From contig JACQKI010000037.1 in the NCBI GenBank assembly GCA_016204645.1, forward strand, positions 1-7,649: a stretch of DNA of 7,649 nt. Direction: 5' to 3'. The stretch is from Candidatus Kerfeldbacteria bacterium. GTDB taxonomy: Bacteria; Patescibacteriota; Patescibacteriia; SBBC01. Below are positions 5,323-7,649 of this stretch, in pieces. The notes below the pieces were generated by a model, which did no database searches, had not been told where the DNA came from, and saw nothing but the letters and a program-made list of their open reading frames with translations. Numbering within the stretch: position 1 is the first letter of the stretch; each line of letters begins with the position of its first letter. A program made the translations under genes and the position numbers.

Positions 5323-5654
5323 GCTGGTTCCAGCGACCGGGCGAGCGCTCGTCGAACAAAGGCAGCGATCGGCGTTTTAGCCAGTCGGTAGCAGATCATC
5401 TGACCGTCGCGCCAGCACTCGACGACGTCCGCGTCCTTGAGCAACCGGAGATGATGGGAGACGGCCGGCATAGTCATGTTGAGCAGTTCAGTCAGGTCGC
5501 TGACGCAGAGTTCGGGGTGGAGGGCCAGGGCCTTGAGAACACGGTACCGACTGGGGTCACTCAGCAAGGAAAAAGCCAGGGCTTTTTCAGCTACCGGATC
5601 CTTGATTAAAGCCTTCCGCAAACGATGGGCTTCGTCAGAACGAAGGTCGAGCAT
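5319..5654 (-). CDS. ArsR/SmtB-family transcriptional repressor (copy 2)
   Basis: A winged-helix regulator of 111 residues from the ATG at 5652-5654. A TTG at 5678 would add eight residues but lies within the operator, only a few bases from the predicted transcription start, so the ATG is preferred. Seen: AFSLLSDPSRYRVLKAL (27-43), ELCVSDLTELLNMTMPAVSHHLRLL (48-72, helix-turn-helix), and wing residues DGQMICYRLA (83-92). Cysteines are C50, C80 and C88. C50 and C88 align exactly with those of the other ArsR in this window, whereas the second cysteine of the arsenic ELCVCDLC motif is Ser. It heads the thioredoxin/CcdA/DUF3179/Cys-rich operon, and its TGA overlaps the next ATG by 4 nt. The dyad upstream implies autorepression relieved by a metal or thiol-reactive signal. 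Confidence 0.92.
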   Translation of the reverse strand: MLDLRSDEAHRLRKALIKDPVAEKALAFSLLSDPSRYRVLKALALHPELCVSDLTELLNMTMPAVSHHLRLLKDADVVECWRDGQMICYRLAKTPIAAFVRRALARSLEPA

Positions 5655-5659
5655 ACGAG

Positions 5660-5685
5660 TAAATAAATGTTTCAACAACTATTTA
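5660..5685 (-). promoter_or_regulatory. Operator-like dyad at the start site of arsR copy 2
   Basis: On the coding strand, TAAATA, TGTT, AACA and TATTTA are spaced by 2-nt gaps to form a 26-nt inverted repeat symmetric at 10 of 13 pairs. It covers the predicted transcription start just downstream of the -10 box and ends 5 nt before the ATG at 5654. An overlapping perfect 10-nt palindrome TATTTAAATA (5680-5689) extends to the -10 box. This is a typical location for ArsR binding; assignment to the adjacent gene product is inferred. Confidence 0.68.
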
Positions 5686-5688
5686 AAT

Positions 5689-5717
5689 ATAGTAAAGCAG
5701 CCCATACAGGCTGTCAA
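5689..5717 (-). promoter_or_regulatory. Sigma70-type promoter of the arsR2-ccdA-thioredoxin operon
   Basis: TTGACA (5712-5717), a 17-nt spacer and TACTAT (5689-5694) make a strong housekeeping promoter with a predicted start near 5682. It shares the 10-mer CCTCTTGACA with the other arsR promoter and has the same spacer length. The leader to the ATG at 5654 is about 28 nt, without a clear Shine-Dalgarno. Confidence 0.8.
5698..5713 (-). promoter_or_regulatory. Second small dyad within the promoter spacer
   Basis: CAGCC and GGCTG form a perfect 5-bp inverted repeat with a 6-nt loop, lying between the -35 and -10 boxes and overlapping the end of the -35 box. It is GC-rich, unlike the start-site operator, and could be a site for another regulator. 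Short perfect dyads also arise by chance. Confidence 0.35.
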
Positions 5718-5801
5718 GAGGTTGGTGCTAGGCTACGGAACCCAGCCGAAACGGTTTAATCGCAGCCCGTTGGCGCGAACTCGACCAGCTGCGGCGTCCA
5801 A
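5718..5801 (-). other. Gap between YHS gene and arsR2 promoter, no gene
   Basis: This 84-nt gap has no reading frame I can support. It contains a weak 6-bp inverted repeat (CGCAGC/GCTGCG, about 21-nt loop) followed by ATTAAA, not convincing as a terminator. ATPase-YHS transcripts may therefore read through into the arsR2 operon. Confidence 0.4.
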
Positions 5802-5999
5802 TCAATCGTCTCGCTCGTCGGTCTCGTGGTAGCTTTCCGGATCCTGGATGAACTGCTGAAAGCACCAGTTTGAATCAAAGCCGAAGGTTTCGCCGCGCCA
5901 GGTATATCGGTGCTTAACCTGATCGGCGGTCAGCATCCGACCGCAGACCGGGTCGGTCGTCATATCTTTTTTGACGAGTGGTTCGCCGCGGGGAGTCAT
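5802..5999 (-). CDS. Stand-alone YHS-domain putative metal-binding protein
   Basis: A 65-residue protein made almost entirely of a YHS (TRASH-like) domain. Seen: TDPVCGRMLTADQ (15-27) with C19, the aromatic strand YTWRGETFGFDSNWC (32-46) with C46, and the closing FIQDPESY (50-57). In most relatives the middle motif reads FCSxxC; here it is FDSNWC, so D42 replaces one expected cysteine and metal affinity may differ. YHS domains often occur fused to or next to copper P-type ATPases and may bind Cu(I) in the cytoplasm. This gene begins 9 nt after the ATPase stop, consistent with a two-gene unit. The ATG at 5999 is used here; an in-frame ATG at 5963 (residue 13) would also retain the domain, and neither has a strong ribosome site. 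Confidence 0.85.
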   Translation of the reverse strand: MTPRGEPLVKKDMTTDPVCGRMLTADQVKHRYTWRGETFGFDSNWCFQQFIQDPESYHETDERDD

Positions 6000-6008
6000 G
6001 CCTGATTG

Positions 6009-7649
6009 CTAGTATACCGTGGCAAAACGCTTTAGTCGAAGCGAGTTGAGGACCACGAACAGGGAGGAAAAGGCCATCGCGCCCGAGGCAATAATCGGGC
6101 TGAGCGTCAACAGGAAGAACGGGTAGAGTACGCCGGCAGCAACGGGAATGCCGAGGATATTGTAGATAAACGCCCAGAACAGGTTTTGCTTGATGTTGCG
6201 CAGCGTTGTTTTGGAAAGCCGGATGGCGGTCGCAACTTGCTGGAGGTCGTTGCCGACGATGGTAATGCCGGCGGCTTCACGAGCGACGTCAGTGCCCGAA
6301 CCCATGGCCAAGCCGACACTCGCTTGCGCGAGTGCAGGCGCATCATTAACTCCATCTCCAACCATCGCCACGCGTTTGCCCTGCAACTGCAGTTCTTTGA
6401 CCTTGGCCGCTTTGTGCTGCGGCAGGACATTGGCCAGGATGTGGCCCTCGGCAATTCCAGCCTGTTCAGCGACGCTGGCGGCCGTCATTGCGTTGTCGCC
6501 GGTAATCAGGTAGACGGCAATATTCATGGCGCGCAGCTGCTCGATCGCTTGGCGGCTGGACGGCTTGATGGTGTCAGCCACGGCCACCACGCCGATGCTG
6601 TTTGTGCCGACGCCGACCAGTACGGCGGTTTTGCCTTGTGTAGCCAATCGTTCAAGATTCTGACGGTGGCTTTCAGAACTGACGTTAAGTTCAGCGAGCA
6701 ATGTCGGTGATCCTACTACTACCTGTTGACCTTGGATATTCCCAGCCACACCGCGGCCTGGGTGATTTTGAAATTGTTCGACTGGCAACAGCGCCAGGTT
6801 GCGGCCTTTGGCTTCGGCCGCGATCGCTTTGGCCACTGGATGCTCGCTCTTGGCCTCCAAGGAAGCAGCCAGTTGAAAAGCGTTGTCCTGGCCAAGGACA
6901 TCGGTAACACCCAGGTGGCCCGTGGTAACCGTGCCGGTTTTGTCAAAAATGACAGTATCGATTTTGTGCAGTGTCTCGAGCGTTTCGGCATCGCGAATCA
7001 GAATGCCGTGCTCGGCGCCCTTACCAACGCCAATCATGACCGCAGTCGGCGTGGCTAAGCCGAGCGCACAAGGGCAGGCGATGATCAGGACGGTGACTGC
7101 CAGAATCAGGGCAAAGCTCAAGGGGATGACGCCAGCCGGCGGGAAGATGATCCAGGCCAGAAACGTCACCACAGCGATACCGATGACGATCGGGACAAAG
7201 ATGCCGGAGATTTTGTCGGCCAGCCGCTGGATCGGCGCTTGCGAGCTCTGCGCTTCCTCGACCAACTGAATGATCTGGCTCAAGAGCGTTTGTTGACCAA
7301 CCTTGGTCGCCCTGAACGTCAGCGTGCCGTTGGCATTGACCGTACCGCCGTACACGCTACTGCCCGGACGTTTCTCGTTGGGAATGCTTTCGCCGGTAAC
7401 CATCGATTCGTCGACGGCCGACTGGCCTGCAGTAACCACGCCGTCGACCGCGATTTTTTCACCCGGCCGTACGCTGATCAGGTCGCCGACCCGGATTTGG
7501 TCAATCGGCAGTTCGACTTCCTGTCCGTTGCGCAGCACCCGGGCGGTTTTGGCCGCCAGTCCGGCCAGTTTTCGAATCGCCTCGTTGGCACCGGCCTTGG
7601 CTTTGGCTTCAAGATATTTGCCGAGCAGGATCAGGGTGATAATCACGGC
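6009..7649 (-). CDS. copA: Cu(+)-type P1B ATPase, C-terminal part (5' end beyond right edge)
   Basis: The last 546 residues of a heavy-metal P-type ATPase that exports metal from the cytoplasm using ATP. Seen in order: a helix ending in LGKYLEAKAK; the actuator domain with MVTGES; the metal-channel helix IIACPCALGLATPTAVM with the CPC metal site; the phosphorylation loop FDKTGTVTTG (catalytic Asp); SEHPVAKAI (the HP motif of P1B pumps); the hinge MVGDGVNDAPALAQ; and final helices with YNILG and MAFSS. CPC plus YN and MxxSS is the signature of the Cu(+)/Ag(+) P1B-1 group. The N-terminal metal-binding domain and first helices lie outside the window, and the frame is open to the edge (a GTG near the edge is internal, not the start). 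A YHS protein follows 9 nt downstream. Substrate copper is well supported; silver is possible. Confidence 0.95.
   Translation of the reverse strand, partial: AVIITLILLGKYLEAKAKAGANEAIRKLAGLAAKTARVLRNGQEVELPIDQIRVGDLISVRPGEKIAVDGVVTAGQSAVDESMVTGESIPNEKRPGSSVYGGTVNANGTLTFRATKVGQQTLLSQIIQLVEEAQSSQAPIQRLADKISGIFVPIVIGIAVVTFLAWIIFPPAGVIPLSFALILAVTVLIIACPCALGLATPTAVMIGVGKGAEHGILIRDAETLETLHKIDTVIFDKTGTVTTGHLGVTDVLGQDNAFQLAASLEAKSEHPVAKAIAAEAKGRNLALLPVEQFQNHPGRGVAGNIQGQQVVVGSPTLLAELNVSSESHRQNLERLATQGKTAVLVGVGTNSIGVVAVADTIKPSSRQAIEQLRAMNIAVYLITGDNAMTAASVAEQAGIAEGHILANVLPQHKAAKVKELQLQGKRVAMVGDGVNDAPALAQASVGLAMGSGTDVAREAAGITIVGNDLQQVATAIRLSKTTLRNIKQNLFWAFIYNILGIPVAAGVLYPFFLLTLSPIIASGAMAFSSLFVVLNSLRLKRFATVY

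Noticed and set aside
5655..5678. TTG start giving ArsR copy 2 an eight-residue extension
   Set aside because: It would place the start inside the operator and only a few bases from the predicted transcription start; the ATG at 5654 gives a length matching the other ArsR.
6186..6710. Plus-strand open frame of 174 codons
   Set aside because: It is the complement of the P-type ATPase gene; high GC leaves the opposite strand open.
1..7649. Mobile elements, CRISPR arrays, tRNA or rRNA genes
   Set aside because: I found no transposase or integrase motifs, regularly spaced repeats or tRNA/rRNA-like segments on either strand.

Overview
All recognisable genes in this 7.6 kb window lie on the minus strand, so they read from right to left. 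It looks like a chromosomal metal- and thiol-stress island from a bacterium with moderately GC-rich coding DNA, compact operons (stop/start overlaps of 4-11 nt) and standard UGA stops. Sequence alone does not give the organism. The mix of a DUF3179 protein, tiny Cys-rich proteins, a compact CcdA and a stand-alone YHS protein would fit an uncultured lineage such as Patescibacteria/CPR, but that is a weak inference.

Layout in transcription order. (1) The 3' two-thirds of a Cu(+)-type P1B ATPase (CPC motif) enters from the right edge (6009-7649). It is followed 9 nt later by a stand-alone YHS-domain protein (5802-5999). (2) A sigma70-like promoter (TTGACA-17-TACTAT) with dyads drives an ArsR-family repressor (5319-5654). 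Downstream lie a small CxxC thioredoxin-fold protein (4993-5322), CcdA (4257-5003), a membrane-anchored thioredoxin (3783-4247), a DUF3179 protein with a YCPLCG motif (2842-3786) and a 58-residue Cys/His-rich protein missed by length-filtered gene calling (2630-2806). A long hairpin follows. (3) A second promoter of the same design (TTGACA-17-TATTAT, with a 12-4-12 dyad at the start site) drives a second ArsR repressor (2161-2493). Downstream lie a 47-residue CPVC/His-tail protein, also below usual length cut-offs (2016-2159), a pyridine-nucleotide disulfide oxidoreductase (552-1949) and the start of glucose-6-phosphate dehydrogenase (1-536), which runs off the left edge.

Inferred joint function: electrons could flow from NADPH (made by Zwf) through the flavin disulfide reductase to a cytoplasmic CxxC protein, then CcdA, the extracytoplasmic thioredoxin and finally the exported DUF3179 protein. 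In parallel, a Cu(+) pump, a YHS protein and two small Cys/His-rich proteins would bind or expel soft metals. The two ArsR proteins share cysteines at identical positions (C50 and C88) and near-identical promoter layouts, suggesting that one class of metal or thiol signal controls both operons. The relay and the co-regulation are hypotheses; the individual family assignments are mostly firm.
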